Positions 25,978 through 36,198 of a stretch of 64,000 bases of DNA are shown one piece after another. Each line of letters starts with the position of its first letter. The stretch's first letter is position 1. Source of the stretch: Bacillus sp. FJAT-22090. GTDB taxonomy: Bacteria; Bacillota; Bacilli; Bacillales_A; Planococcaceae. Below the pieces are notes generated by a model. It did no database searches and was not told the DNA's origin. It was given only the letters and a program-made list of their open reading frames with translations. The DNA is taken from contig NZ_VEBK01000002.1 of the NCBI RefSeq assembly GCF_007676755.1, forward strand, positions 1 through 64,000, written 5' to 3'. The translations under genes were made by a program, and so were the position numbers.

Positions 25978-28776
25978 ATGTCGAACAATCAATCACCTTG
26001 GTCAGCTTTTTCGGGTCCTAACCTTGGTTACGTTATGGAGCAGTATGATTTGTTTTTGCAAGCTCCGGACGAAGTGGACAGTGAATTAGTTAGTTTGTTT
26101 CAGCAGTATGGTGCACCAACAATTGCATCATCAGCACAATCTAGTACAAATGCCACTACTGCTCATGTAGAGTCGAATAATTTTGAAAAGGTTATTCGTG
26201 CTATTCAACTAGCGGATGCTATTCGAACACATGGTCATTTAACAGCGGATATATATCCACTGAAGGATGGACCGAAAGAAAATGCTAAAATTGATCCTAA
26301 AACATATGGTTTAACGGACCAAGATTTGCGAGAAGTACCGGTTTCCTTTTTAATAACGGATGCACCTAGTAGTATTACGAATGGCTTGCAGGCAATTGAA
26401 CAGCTAAAAGCAGTTTATACAAATAAAGTTGCTTTTGAAATTGCACATATTGTTAATTCGGAAGAACGTTCATGGTTCCAAGAAAAAATTGAAAAAGGTG
26501 CCTTTGTAGAAAACTTATCGGCAGATCACAAAAAAGAATTACTTAAACGTTTAACTCAGATTGAAGGTTTCGAGAAATTCATTCATCGTACATTTGTAGG
26601 AGCGAAACGTTTTTCTATAGAAGGATTAGATACTTTAGTTGTGTTAATGGATGAATTAGTACGTCAATCTGAAAAAACACATACAAAACAAGTTAATATC
26701 GGAATGGCTCACCGAGGCAGATTAAATGTATTAACACATGTTTTGCAAAAACCATATGAAATGATGTTTGCAGAGTTTGCACATGTTCCAAGCGAATCAT
26801 TTTTACCAAAGGATGGCTCACTTGAAATGTCTGAAGGCTGGTATGGAGATGTGAAGTACCATAAAGGTGCCTCTTTCCATTCAAAATCTGGTTTAACTTT
26901 AAAATTAGCATATAACCCTTCCCATTTAGAAGTTGTTAGCCCTATTGTGACTGGGCAAACTCGTGCTGCTCAAGAAACAACTGATGTAGCTGGTTACCCG
27001 GTACAAGATAAAAATGCAGCGTTTGCCATTTTAATACATGGGGATGCAGCATTTCCTGGTCAAGGTGTAGTTACAGAAGTTTTAAACTATAGCAGAGTGC
27101 GTGGATTCCAAACAGGTGGTTCGATTCATATTATTGCAAATAATATGATTGGATTTACTACAGAACATTACGATTCACGTTCGACACACTATTCTTCAGA
27201 TCCTGCAAAAGGCTATGAAGTTCCAGTGATCCATGTAAATGCAGATGATCCCGAAGCAGTATTAGGTGTTGCTAAGATTGCACATGAATATCGTCAAAAA
27301 TTTGGTAAAGATATTGTCATTGACCTATTAGGATACCGTCGCTATGGTCATAACGAAATGGATGAGCCTTTAGTAACGAATCCAACCATGTACCATACTA
27401 TTCATAAACATCCAACAGTTCGTGAACTTTATGGACAGCAGCTAGTAGATGAAAAACTGATTGAATCAACAGATGTAAAAACATTAGATGCTGAAATTTT
27501 CACGGGTATGCAAGAATCTTATGATCGTGTGAAAGAACTTCCACAAACAACTGCACATGACATTGTTATTCCTGAGGCAGTACTAAACGGTATGCCTGAA
27601 ATTCAAACAGGGGTGGAAGAAAGTAAGCTTGCGAAGATTAATGAAGAGCTTCTTACTTGGCCTTCCGAGTTTACTCCGTTTAAAAAGCTTGAGAAAATTT
27701 TAAGACGACGTGAAGAACCTTTTAATGGTAAAGGGAAAGTCGACTGGGGTCATGCAGAAACTCTTGCTTTTGCAACAATACTTCAAGAAGGAAATTCTAT
27801 TCGATTAACTGGACAAGATGCACAACGTGGAACATTTTCTCATAGACATTTAGTATTGCATGATGAAAAAACAGGTATGGAGTTAACTCCAATCCATTCT
27901 ATTAGTGATGCGAAGGCATCGTTTGTAGTGCATAATAGTCCGCTAACAGAGGCAGCAATCTTAGGATATGAATTTGGTTATAATCTAGAAGATAGTAACT
28001 CTCTATCCATATGGGAAGCGCAATATGGTGATTTTGCAAATATGGCTCAAGTTATGTTCGATAATTTCATAAGTGCTGCACGATCTAAATGGGGCTTGAA
28101 GTCTGGTCTTGTTATGCTATTGCCACATGCTGCTGAAGGACAAGGAGCAGAACATTCTAGTGCGCGTTTAGAACGTTATTTACAATTAGCGGCGGAAAAT
28201 AACTGGACAGTAGCCAATCTTTCAAGTGCGGCAAACTATTTCCATATTTTACGCAGACAGGCTAAAATGTTAAAAGAAGACGCGATTCGCCCATTAATAA
28301 TCGTATCTCCTAAATCATTATTACGTCATCCATTGGTTGGAGCGGATGTTTCAGAACTTGCTTCAGGTAAATTTGAAACTGTAGTTGAACAACCAGGTCT
28401 TGGTCTTAAAGCTAAGAAAGTGGAGAAAATCGTCTTTGCAAGTGGTAAACTTGCCATTGATTTGGCGGATAAAGTAAAAGATGGAGCAGGTTACGATCAC
28501 CTACACATTGTACGTATTGAACAGTTGTATCCTTTCCCATCGGAAAAAATTCAAGCAATTGTAGATCGTTATCCAAACGTGAAACAACTTGCTTGGGCAC
28601 AAGAAGAACCAGAAAACATGGGCTCTTGGAACTTTGCACTTCCATACTTATTAGAATTGGCGAATGACAAAGAAATTACTTATGTTGGTCGTGTGCATCG
28701 TTCAAGTCCAGCTGAAGGTGACGGGGACACTTATAAATTAGAGCAGGCCCGTATTATTGAAGAAGCGTTAAAATAA
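25978..28776 (+). CDS. odhA: 2-oxoglutarate dehydrogenase E1 component
   Basis: 932 residues; thiamine-diphosphate-dependent decarboxylase of the TCA cycle complex. N-terminal segment SGPNLGYVMEQYDLFLQAPD is the Bacillus type without the long actinobacterial fusion. Then RTHGHLTADIYPL, FIHRTFVGAKRFSIEG, GMAHRGRLNVL, the TPP site GDAAFPGQGVVTEVLN with RRYGHNEMDEP, and the C-terminal SWEAQ-like SIWEAQYGDFANMAQV. A leader of about 270 bases separates it from the kinase gene. GGAGG before ATG. odhB follows after 197 bases, probably in the same operon. Confidence 0.97.
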   Translation: MSNNQSPWSAFSGPNLGYVMEQYDLFLQAPDEVDSELVSLFQQYGAPTIASSAQSSTNATTAHVESNNFEKVIRAIQLADAIRTHGHLTADIYPLKDGPKENAKIDPKTYGLTDQDLREVPVSFLITDAPSSITNGLQAIEQLKAVYTNKVAFEIAHIVNSEERSWFQEKIEKGAFVENLSADHKKELLKRLTQIEGFEKFIHRTFVGAKRFSIEGLDTLVVLMDELVRQSEKTHTKQVNIGMAHRGRLNVLTHVLQKPYEMMFAEFAHVPSESFLPKDGSLEMSEGWYGDVKYHKGASFHSKSGLTLKLAYNPSHLEVVSPIVTGQTRAAQETTDVAGYPVQDKNAAFAILIHGDAAFPGQGVVTEVLNYSRVRGFQTGGSIHIIANNMIGFTTEHYDSRSTHYSSDPAKGYEVPVIHVNADDPEAVLGVAKIAHEYRQKFGKDIVIDLLGYRRYGHNEMDEPLVTNPTMYHTIHKHPTVRELYGQQLVDEKLIESTDVKTLDAEIFTGMQESYDRVKELPQTTAHDIVIPEAVLNGMPEIQTGVEESKLAKINEELLTWPSEFTPFKKLEKILRRREEPFNGKGKVDWGHAETLAFATILQEGNSIRLTGQDAQRGTFSHRHLVLHDEKTGMELTPIHSISDAKASFVVHNSPLTEAAILGYEFGYNLEDSNSLSIWEAQYGDFANMAQVMFDNFISAARSKWGLKSGLVMLLPHAAEGQGAEHSSARLERYLQLAAENNWTVANLSSAANYFHILRRQAKMLKEDAIRPLIIVSPKSLLRHPLVGADVSELASGKFETVVEQPGLGLKAKKVEKIVFASGKLAIDLADKVKDGAGYDHLHIVRIEQLYPFPSEKIQAIVDRYPNVKQLAWAQEEPENMGSWNFALPYLLELANDKEITYVGRVHRSSPAEGDGDTYKLEQARIIEEALK

Positions 28777-28973
28777 TTCGAATGGTATAAATTAACCGGC
28801 GAAATTATTTCGAAGCCAGAAGCGGATGTCACCAATTTTTACAAGGAATGAGGTAAACAACCTAAGTTCGCCTCATTCTGTGGATATTATAAAATTCAAA
28901 AATTGGATGCAATCCAGCAAAGGTGTTTTTGTTAAGACTTGTAAGCTAGGATAGATAAGAGGAGGAAATTCAA

Positions 28974-30194
28974 GTGGCAGAAATTATTGTTCCCGAATTA
29001 GCAGAATCGATTACAGAAGGTACCATTGCACAATGGTTAAAACAACCAGGTGATACAGTAGAAAAAGGTGAGTTCATCGTTGAACTTGAAACAGATAAAG
29101 TAAACGTAGAAGTAATCTCAGAAGAAGCTGGAGTTGTAAGTGAATTACTTGCAGCAGAAGGCGACACTGTTCAAGTTGGTCAAGTCATTGCTATTGTTGG
29201 AGCTGGATCAGGTGCTGCGACTACCTCAGTGCCAACAACACCAGTTGAGGAAAAAGCTCCAGAAGCTCCTAAAGCTGCACCGATTGCAGAGGAATCTACT
29301 TCAGAGCAAGATCGTACAATTGCAAGTCCTGCTGCTAGAAAACTAGCTCGTGAAAAAGGTATTAATTTAAGTGAAATTTCGCCTGTAGATCCAATGGGAC
29401 GCGTTCGTGTACAAGATGTCGCTGCTCATGGTTCAGCACCAACACCTGCTAAAGCGGCTCCCGTTCCAGCAGCAACTGCACCAAAAGAAGACGATGGTCG
29501 TACTACACGCGAGAAGATGTCACGTCGCCGTCAAACAATCGCTTCCCGCCTTCTAGAAGTGAAACAAAACACAGCTATGCTGACTACTTTCAATGAAATT
29601 GATATGACAAATGTTATGGCATTACGTTCTCGTAAAAAAGATCAATTCTTTGAGCAAAACGATGTACGTTTAGGATTTATGTCATTCTTTACAAAAGCTG
29701 TAGTAGCAGCTCTTAAAAAATATCCATATGTAAATTCACAAATCGATGGTACAGATATTGTGAAAAATAATTTCTACGATATTGGTATCGCTGTTTCAAC
29801 AGAAGGTGGCCTAGTTGTGCCAATCGTTCGTGATGCAGATCGTAAAAACTTTGCTGAAATCGAAGGAAATATTGGAGAACTTGCCAAAAAAGCTCGTGAT
29901 AACAAATTAGCTCTTTCTGATATGTCTGGTGGTTCATTTACAATCACAAACGGTGGGGTATTCGGTTCACTACTATCAACACCAATCTTAAATGGTACAC
30001 AAGTCGGTATTCTTGGAATGCATACAATCCAAAAACGTCCGATTGCTGTTGGAGATGAAATTCAAATTCGTCCAATGATGTATGTGGCATTATCTTATGA
30101 TCACCGAGTAATTGATGGTAAAGATTCAGTTGGATTCTTGAAAATGGTAAAAGAGCTTCTAGAAAATCCAGAAGATCTAATGCTAAATTCATAA
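28974..30194 (+). CDS. odhB: Dihydrolipoyllysine-residue succinyltransferase (E2)
   Basis: 406 residues; core of the 2-oxoglutarate dehydrogenase complex. A lipoyl domain (1-77) with the lipoylated K42 in ETDKVNVEV, an Ala/Pro-rich linker, an E3-binding domain ([26 protein letters not shown]), a second linker, and the catalytic acyltransferase domain with H377 and D381 in [18 protein letters not shown] before GTG start. A strong terminator follows; E3 is not encoded here. Confidence 0.97.
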   Translation: MAEIIVPELAESITEGTIAQWLKQPGDTVEKGEFIVELETDKVNVEVISEEAGVVSELLAAEGDTVQVGQVIAIVGAGSGAATTSVPTTPVEEKAPEAPKAAPIAEESTSEQDRTIASPAARKLAREKGINLSEISPVDPMGRVRVQDVAAHGSAPTPAKAAPVPAATAPKEDDGRTTREKMSRRRQTIASRLLEVKQNTAMLTTFNEIDMTNVMALRSRKKDQFFEQNDVRLGFMSFFTKAVVAALKKYPYVNSQIDGTDIVKNNFYDIGIAVSTEGGLVVPIVRDADRKNFAEIEGNIGELAKKARDNKLALSDMSGGSFTITNGGVFGSLLSTPILNGTQVGILGMHTIQKRPIAVGDEIQIRPMMYVALSYDHRVIDGKDSVGFLKMVKELLENPEDLMLNS

Positions 30195-30200
30195 TAAATA

Positions 30201-30236
30201 AAAATGCAGGCCCCATTCAAAAGGGCCTGCATTTTT
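30201..30236. terminator. Terminator of the odhAB operon
   Basis: AAAATGCAGGCCC / GGGCCTGCATTTT stem with 8-base loop and T tail. Confidence 0.9.
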
Positions 30237-30297
30237 ATCTTCTATTATTGAAATCTGCGCTTATCAATCGTATACTAAAAGAAAAGGAAGTGTATAT

Positions 30298-30495
30298 ATG
30301 ATACATACAAATTGGGCTACTAAGCCAACACTTAAAACAGTTACATGTGTTCAAACGGACGCAAAGAAATTCCTCGTGAGTAATGTACTAACCGTAGGGA
30401 AATCATATGAAGTGAAAAATGAAACAGAAGAGTTTCTATTTGTTGTCGACAACACTGGAAAAATTGGCGGCTTCTACAAAGAATATTTTCAATAA
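30298..30495 (+). CDS. Small conserved protein (DUF6501-like)
   Basis: A 65-residue protein: MIHTNWATKPTLKTVTCVQT, then VLTVGKSYEVKNETEEFLFV and DNTGKIGGFYKEYF. This resembles the small Firmicutes family I recall as DUF6501; its function is unknown. It looks like a compact beta domain. GGAAG before the ATG. It lies between two terminators and is therefore a single-gene unit. Confidence 0.7.
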   Translation: MIHTNWATKPTLKTVTCVQTDAKKFLVSNVLTVGKSYEVKNETEEFLFVVDNTGKIGGFYKEYFQ

Positions 30496-30496
30496 A

Positions 30497-30526
30497 AATC
30501 CGATGAATATTCATCGGATTTTTTTC
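30497..30526. terminator. Intrinsic terminator
   Basis: AAATCCGATGAA / TTCATCGGATTT stem with minimal loop and seven T. Confidence 0.88.
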
Positions 30527-30542
30527 ATAAGGAGATTAGAAA

Positions 30543-31406
30543 ATGAATGACTTAATAAACAAAGAACAACAAAAACGAAATAGTAGAATTCATAATGAAG
30601 AAGACAGTCAATTAATAGGATCTGGCGGATACTTATCTCCGAATGCTCATTTATTCGAAGACATATTGGTCGCTATTTCTTTAAAAAAACCTGTATTGCT
30701 AAAAGGGCCAACAGGTGCAGGGAAAACTAAGCTAGCAGAAACTGTATCTCATTATTTTACACAACCAGTACAAAGTATAAACTGCTCCGTTGATCTGGAT
30801 GCGGAGGCATTATTAGGTTTTAAAACAATTGTTATAAAAGACGGGGTTAATATGATTGAATTCGTGGAAGGACCAGTAATTGAAGCGATGAAAAAAGGTC
30901 ATATTTTATACATTGATGAGATTAATATGGCAAAAGCGGAGACTTTACCAATATTGCATAGTGTTCTCGATTATAGAAGGATGCTTACAAACCCTTTTAC
31001 TGGCGAGGTGATCCATGCCCACCCTGATTTCTCTGTCATTGCAGCTATAAATGAGGGGTATATTGGAACGACACCGATGAATGAAGCATTAAAAAATCGA
31101 TTCGTTTCTTATTCGGTTCCATATATTTCTGGTCAGCTGCTTGAAAATCTTTGGAACGAAATGTTCCCAAAAGCATCTAAACAGCTAATAGAAATGATGT
31201 TACATTTAGCAGAAGATTTAATGGGACAAGTAAAACAAGGATTGCTTTCAGAAGAGGCAGCGTCCATTCGAAGTTTACTGGACGCAACGGAACTAGGGCA
31301 TTACATAGAACCATTGAGAGCGATAAACTATGCAATTGCAGAAAAATTAGAGGATGAGCAAGAGAGAGAACTTGTTTTGGAGTTAGCCTCTTCTTGGATT
31401 AAGTGA
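30543..31406 (+). CDS. MoxR/CbbQ-type AAA+ ATPase (YojN-like)
   Basis: 287 residues with Walker A LLKGPTGAGKTKLAE, Walker B HILYIDEINMAKAE, sensor 1 FSVIAAINEGY and the arginine-finger region LKNRFVSYSV. Such ATPases pair with VWA proteins to insert metals or remodel enzymes; NorQ/CbbQ act on nitric-oxide reductase and Rubisco. The VWA partner follows after 9 bases. B. subtilis has yojN-yojO next to odhAB, and the arrangement here is the same. The client protein is unknown. GGAG ribosome binding site. Confidence 0.88.
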   Translation: MNDLINKEQQKRNSRIHNEEDSQLIGSGGYLSPNAHLFEDILVAISLKKPVLLKGPTGAGKTKLAETVSHYFTQPVQSINCSVDLDAEALLGFKTIVIKDGVNMIEFVEGPVIEAMKKGHILYIDEINMAKAETLPILHSVLDYRRMLTNPFTGEVIHAHPDFSVIAAINEGYIGTTPMNEALKNRFVSYSVPYISGQLLENLWNEMFPKASKQLIEMMLHLAEDLMGQVKQGLLSEEAASIRSLLDATELGHYIEPLRAINYAIAEKLEDEQERELVLELASSWIK

Positions 31407-31415
31407 GGGATAGAC

Positions 31416-33299
31416 ATGGCCTCTGTTAATCGGTTTATTCAATTTAATAACGAGACAATTGACGCACGCCAATTAATGCATTATGAAAATGTAGCAAGAG
31501 CATTGATAAAAAATACGATGGTTCGCGTGAACGAAAGAAAGCTGATTGAATTTCAACTTGCTGAGCAAACAATCTCAATTAGTGTATTTTGGAGACATCG
31601 AGATGAAGCAATTATGCATGCGGGTAGATTATCTGATATCTATTTGCTAACAGAGGGATTCTGGAAGCTATTTAATGTCGATGAATGGGTAGATTATTTA
31701 AAAGAAAAACCGGAAAAACATATAAAGTTATTAGATCAGCTTTTATTTTGTTTAGAGGAATTTCGTATAATAGAAGCGATTCAGAAAAAAAGGGTAGGGA
31801 CAATTAAGATTTTTAATACAAGAGTTCAAACCTATTTAACTTTTCATAAACAGCAGCTAACAGTAAATAGTCAAAAAGGATTTTTGGCGGATGCCTTTAT
31901 AAGTTATTTGTATATTTGCCTTTACGAGGGTACCATGAATGTAAAAGGACCGGAAATCTTCCAATTGGCAAACAGTATTATTCAAAAAGCTTATGATAGC
32001 AGCGATACAAAGGATTCTATCAATGTCGTCTATCAGCTTTATTATTTTCTACAGGAGCATGTAAATGAAGACGCTCTTCATGAATATTACGCGATTCTTT
32101 CAGCCTCTAATTTATCATTGAAGGATAATCCTTACCATAAAGGGGTAAAAGAATCAGTTGTCGGTGAAGAGGGGAAGAAGGAAACGATTGAAGAAGTTTT
32201 TCGCTCTTGGCACCGAGAAAATGAGCAGGAAGATGGACTGCATTTGCAATATGAACTAGAACATGGAAGGGATGGGAAAGCTGAACAGAATATCGCTTCT
32301 GAAGAAGGAAGAGAAGGCCATGAAATTACTGAAATTGGTCAAGGTCAATCGATAGGGAATAGCCAAGAGAATTTGCTAACAGAATATAATAATGAAAAAT
32401 TTACTGGTATGAAAAAAGCGGGAAAAATGTTTGGTAAAGAGCATTTACATGTAATGTATGAAGAAAAGCGATTGGATGGGGTCTCTAACCATCAAAATAA
32501 AATTCAACTTCAATCATATCGCCAGGAGCAAGCACCTTTTGTAAAAGCATTTGTGGAAGAAATTAAAAAACGAATGGAACAAAAGAAAGTAGACAAACGG
32601 GTGAATTTGTCGAAAGGAAGACTTTCTTCCGACCTAACAACACTTTGGACAGAAGAACGACCAAAACCATTTTATAAAAAGAATGCACCGAGCGCTCAGT
32701 TAAATGCGGTATTCGGTCTGCTTGTAGATGGATCTGCATCTATGCAAGATAAGTTAGATGAGACAAAAAAAGCAGTCTTATTGTTTCATGACGTGTTAAG
32801 ACGCTTAAAGATTGATCATGAGATTGTGTTATATTACGAGGATGCATTTGAAGCTTCAGAAACCTCTCAGCCAAATACATTCGAATGGATTCATAAGTTA
32901 GAAGACGGAGAAAAAGATAATGGAATGAACATACTTTCTATTGAAGCCCATGAGGATAACCGGGATGGATTCGCTGTAAGGTGGATGGGAAAAAGATTAG
33001 AAAAGCGCAAAGAAGCACATAAGTTTCTACTGATTTTTTCTGACGGAGAACCATCCGCATTTGGTTATGCCCAAAATGGCATTATGGACACTGCAGAAGC
33101 AGTTGTAGAGCTAGAACGTAAGGATATCTCCATATTGCATTTATTTTTAAATGATATGGAAGCAACTGAAGAACAATTAGATTTGTTTCGTTTAATATTT
33201 GGCAAGAAAACTGCCGTTGCATCGTCATTAGAAAAATTTTCTGATGAAACTTTGCGGCTTCTTCGTAAAATGCTCCATCATGTAGTAAAAAGCACATAA
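31416..33299 (+). CDS. VWA-domain protein (YojO/NorD-like)
   Basis: 627 residues: an N-terminal helical part (about 1-240), a low-complexity acidic linker (about 250-330), and a C-terminal von Willebrand A domain from about 425 with an intact MIDAS motif LLVDGSASMQD, plus LIFSDGEPSAF. It is the partner of the preceding AAA+ ATPase in a NorQ/NorD-like chaperone pair. Expected to be cytoplasmic, since no signal or membrane span is seen. A bidirectional terminator separates it from the convergent telA gene. Confidence 0.88.
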   Translation: MASVNRFIQFNNETIDARQLMHYENVARALIKNTMVRVNERKLIEFQLAEQTISISVFWRHRDEAIMHAGRLSDIYLLTEGFWKLFNVDEWVDYLKEKPEKHIKLLDQLLFCLEEFRIIEAIQKKRVGTIKIFNTRVQTYLTFHKQQLTVNSQKGFLADAFISYLYICLYEGTMNVKGPEIFQLANSIIQKAYDSSDTKDSINVVYQLYYFLQEHVNEDALHEYYAILSASNLSLKDNPYHKGVKESVVGEEGKKETIEEVFRSWHRENEQEDGLHLQYELEHGRDGKAEQNIASEEGREGHEITEIGQGQSIGNSQENLLTEYNNEKFTGMKKAGKMFGKEHLHVMYEEKRLDGVSNHQNKIQLQSYRQEQAPFVKAFVEEIKKRMEQKKVDKRVNLSKGRLSSDLTTLWTEERPKPFYKKNAPSAQLNAVFGLLVDGSASMQDKLDETKKAVLLFHDVLRRLKIDHEIVLYYEDAFEASETSQPNTFEWIHKLEDGEKDNGMNILSIEAHEDNRDGFAVRWMGKRLEKRKEAHKFLLIFSDGEPSAFGYAQNGIMDTAEAVVELERKDISILHLFLNDMEATEEQLDLFRLIFGKKTAVASSLEKFSDETLRLLRKMLHHVVKST

Positions 33300-33334
33300 A
33301 AAACCGTCCTTCTTTTTAAGAGGGACGGTTTTTC
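33297..33334. terminator. Bidirectional terminator between convergent operons
   Basis: AAAAACCGTCC / GGGACGGTTTTT stem with A-run and T-run on both sides. It overlaps the end of the telA-like gene. Confidence 0.85.
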
Positions 33335-34506
33335 GATTGATCTGCTATTAATAGAAGTCGTTGTTTTAATTCTTCTTCCATACGACCAATCTCAATTTCT
33401 GCAGCCTTACGTTTTACACGTCCATCTGCTTGAATGCGCATTGTTTCTTCGATCGTTTGAAGCAGATTTTCTTGGGTTTTTTTCAAGGTATCAATTTCAA
33501 CAATACCACGTTCATTTTCTTTTGCAGTTTCAATACTATTCACCTTCAACATCTCTGAGTTTTTCAAAAGCAAATCGTTTGTTGTTTTCGTCACTTGTTT
33601 TTGTGCTTCCACTGCTTTTTGCTGACGATTTAAAGTTAAAGCGATTGCAATTTGGTTCTTCCACAGAGGGATGGACGTCATGATGGATGATTGTATTTTT
33701 TCTGCAAGTGTTTGGTTGGTTTGTTGAATCATCCGAATTTGCGGTGCACTTTGAATAGTGATTTGGCGAGACAATTGTAAATCATACATTCGTTTTTCTA
33801 AACGATCCACAAACTGTGCCATATCATTTACTTCTTGGTAGGCCATTTGATCATTCGAAGCTTCCGCTTTACGTCGTAATTCTGGTATTGTAACATTTAG
33901 AATTTCTTCTTTTTTTACTTCTGCAGCTGCAATATAAACATTTAGTGCTTGAAAATAGGTTTTGTTTTGCTCATATAGTTTATCCAACATTTGTACATCT
34001 TCTACAAGGCCACGTTTAGAGTGTTCCAATTGTATTCCTATGCGATCAACTTGCGTACTTAACTTTTGATATCTTGTCATCATTTCTTGAACGGAACGAT
34101 TTACTCGATTAAATAACTTTTTGATTCCTGATTTTTTTTGTTTAGAAAGCTCTTCGGGATTGAGATCTGAAAGCTTATTCATTAAGTCCCCTAAAATATC
34201 ACCAATCGGACCAATGTCTTTTTTTTGTACATGATCTAACATTTGGTGAGAGAATCTGGATAACTCTGTTTGGGCATTTGCTCCATAAGTTAAAATGGCC
34301 TCATAGTTACCAGCAGGAATTTGATCCGCAAGTTGTCTAGCTTTATGTTGTTCCACTTCGGATAAACGATCGATTAATTTTGCCGGTGATGGTTCACTTG
34401 CCGAATTCTCTATTGTTTGAGGTTTCTCTGTATTCAGTTCAAATGGACTTGCTAATAACTCATCCATTAATAATTCATCACTTATATTTACTCGTTTTTC
34501 GCTCAT
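33316..34506 (-). CDS. TelA/YaaN family toxic anion resistance protein
   Basis: 396 residues, largely helical: DQIPAGNYEAILTYGANAQTE, IGDILGDLMNKLSDLNPEEL, SRQITIQSAPQIRMIQQTNQ and IPLWKNQIAIALTLNRQQKA are hallmarks of the TelA/KlaA family. Named after tellurite resistance, but in Bacillus the real role concerns the cell envelope and is unclear. The start overlaps the end of xpaC by 29 bases, so the pair is an operon as in B. subtilis xpaC-yaaN. Confidence 0.92.
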   Translation of the reverse strand: MSEKRVNISDELLMDELLASPFELNTEKPQTIENSASEPSPAKLIDRLSEVEQHKARQLADQIPAGNYEAILTYGANAQTELSRFSHQMLDHVQKKDIGPIGDILGDLMNKLSDLNPEELSKQKKSGIKKLFNRVNRSVQEMMTRYQKLSTQVDRIGIQLEHSKRGLVEDVQMLDKLYEQNKTYFQALNVYIAAAEVKKEEILNVTIPELRRKAEASNDQMAYQEVNDMAQFVDRLEKRMYDLQLSRQITIQSAPQIRMIQQTNQTLAEKIQSSIMTSIPLWKNQIAIALTLNRQQKAVEAQKQVTKTTNDLLLKNSEMLKVNSIETAKENERGIVEIDTLKKTQENLLQTIEETMRIQADGRVKRKAAEIEIGRMEEELKQRLLLIADQSKNRPS

Positions 34507-35158
34507 TTTCTGATTCTCCTTCTAAATATAAAGCCCCTTGTTCGCTTTTACGTACAGATAGTTTGGCGAAATCTAGTTCCATTTTGAGATGTTCAATATC
34601 GGAAGCTAGTACACTTTTAAGATCATCTTCCATAATTGAATTCATCGATTCTAACGTATCACGAGTATCTGCCAATGCAATTTTTAAATCATTATTTTTC
34701 ATCGGCTGTGATACCAATAACGTATATTTTGACGTGAGTTCTACCGCAGAATCTAAATGTGCATAGAAAAAATTCTCTGCCTGGTAAAATTTACGAGGAT
34801 TCTCTTTAACTAAGGAAATAATCCGTTTTGCCAGCCTATTCATGTCAAATAATTGTTTAAAGGAACTGAAAGACCTTACTTTTAAATAATGGCTATTAAG
34901 TGTTCGAATTTTAGCTTTTGCTTCTTTTAATTGTTTCTGAATATGAAAATACTCAGATATGGTTAGATTGTATTTTTTCATAATGCTTCTTTGCTGTAAT
35001 TTCTTAATTGCAAAATTCGAAACGATATATAGCAGAATAGAAAATACTGAGCTAGTGAAGAAACTAGTTTCAACAGAGAAAAAGAAAACGAACCAGGAAA
35101 TAATCATAATAGGTATATTGATAAGATGTCGAATAATAGAATGGACTACTTCAGTCAT
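34478..35158 (-). CDS. xpaC: XpaC family protein
   Basis: 226 residues. Two hydrophobic spans near the N-terminus (about 11-50, IPIMIISWFVFFFSVETSFF) followed by a helical cytoplasmic domain (QKQLKEAKAKIRTLNSHYLK). This is the 5-bromo-4-chloroindolyl phosphate hydrolysis family, named after a plate phenotype and without known catalytic residues. AAAAAGGGGG before ATG. First gene of the xpaC-telA operon. Confidence 0.88.
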   Translation of the reverse strand: MTEVVHSIIRHLINIPIMIISWFVFFFSVETSFFTSSVFSILLYIVSNFAIKKLQQRSIMKKYNLTISEYFHIQKQLKEAKAKIRTLNSHYLKVRSFSSFKQLFDMNRLAKRIISLVKENPRKFYQAENFFYAHLDSAVELTSKYTLLVSQPMKNNDLKIALADTRDTLESMNSIMEDDLKSVLASDIEHLKMELDFAKLSVRKSEQGALYLEGESENERKTSKYK

Positions 35159-35229
35159 GAATGGTTGCCCCCTTTTTACTACACTATATTATACGAATGA
35201 AAGGGAAGAAGGTTTCATTTTCTTCAAAG

Positions 35230-35511
35230 TTAAATAATGTCGGATTCCATTGTTGTATATCCTTTCAGGTTATTGAAGATCTCAATTTCAAAAGCATTAT
35301 CTTTTGATAAGGGCGATACCCCTTTTTGTATATATTCAATAAATTCATCTAATGATTTTGTATCGCCTTCTATTTCGATAACAATATCATTCTTCTCATT
35401 TTGCATGCAATATCCTTTTAATCTAAGTGATTGTGCCTTTTGTTTAACTAGAAAACGAAAACCGACTCCATCTACATCACCGTACATATGAATATGCGCT
35501 CGCTGTTTCAA
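35230..35511 (-). CDS. acyP: Acylphosphatase
   Basis: 93 residues. The phosphate loop GDVDGVGFRF carries catalytic R19, and N38 in GYCMQNEKND is the second catalytic residue; the usual RN-DG pattern is changed around it (QNEKND). It hydrolyses acyl phosphates such as acetyl phosphate. Starts with TTG behind AAAGGGG. Monocistronic. Confidence 0.9.
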   Translation of the reverse strand: MKQRAHIHMYGDVDGVGFRFLVKQKAQSLRLKGYCMQNEKNDIVIEIEGDTKSLDEFIEYIQKGVSPLSKDNAFEIEIFNNLKGYTTMESDII

Positions 35512-35729
35512 CTCATCTACCCCTTTTTCAGTGGCTAAAATGTATTATCTATAACTTAACTGATATTGCTTACATTTTCAATTCATTAACCTATTCAAAT
35601 TTCGCTTCGTGAGTCGCTTTTTAGTACTTTCGAAATATACATGATAAAAATTGAAAAAGTCATTTAAGTAGACATTTTTGCTGATAGCAGTACAATATGA
35701 GTTAACAATAAATGTTAGAGGCGATGAAA

Positions 35730-36008
35730 ATGTTTGAAATTATTTATATGAAAGCAGATTATGAACCTTGGTGGGCATTTGAAGGCTGGGAGCAACATAT
35801 TGTAGAAAAAGTTATATTTGATCAGGAAGAAGAGGCATTGTCTTATTTAAATAAGACATTAGAAGAATTTCGGGTTAAATTTCCTCAAGAAAGAGTAAAA
35901 GAGGGAAGGTATTGGGCGTTTTGGTCTGTGAAAGAACAATGTTTTTGTGAATCTTGTGATGATGATTTGCAAATCTATCACGGAGTTATTTGGAATGCTT
36001 TAACGTAA
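35730..36008 (+). CDS. DUF1033 family protein
   Basis: A 92-residue protein: MFEIIYMKADYEPWWAFEGW is the typical beginning of DUF1033, followed by FPQERVKEGRYWAFWS and a small CESCDDDLQIYHG segment with two cysteines. Function unknown. ATG 35730 is chosen since GAGG lies nine bases before it; in-frame ATGs at 35712 and 35724 are less suited. Confidence 0.82.
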   Translation: MFEIIYMKADYEPWWAFEGWEQHIVEKVIFDQEEEALSYLNKTLEEFRVKFPQERVKEGRYWAFWSVKEQCFCESCDDDLQIYHGVIWNALT

Positions 36009-36034
36009 ACGATTTAGAATAATAAAAAAACTTG

Positions 36035-36062
36035 TTGACTATATTTATCCAACTGGTATACT
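36035..36062 (+). promoter_or_regulatory. Cold-shock gene promoter
   Basis: TTGACT, 16 bases, TATACT: a good sigma-A promoter with start expected near 36069, about 130 bases before the csp start codon. Confidence 0.7.
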
Positions 36063-36068
36063 TTAATT

Positions 36069-36198
36069 AACAATTTAAAGTGAGAAACCGTATTTGTAAT
36101 TCACATATCCTATGTAGTGATCGATGTGATGTCGGTACTTCATGGAATATGTGAATTTTTGTTTTTCGCATATTGATTAATTTTTTGGAGGTAATAAC
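36069..36198 (+). promoter_or_regulatory. Structured cold-shock 5' leader
   Basis: A leader of about 130 bases, typical of cold-shock genes, in which structure changes with temperature. AATTCACATAT (about 36100) can pair with ATATGTGAATT (about 36150), enclosing a second inverted region; GGAGG follows before ATG. The cold-shock box was not assigned base by base. Confidence 0.55.

Noticed and set aside
35230-35511. Plus-strand ORF opposite the acylphosphatase gene
   Set aside because: It mirrors the acyP coding region, and the minus-strand protein has the full family motif.
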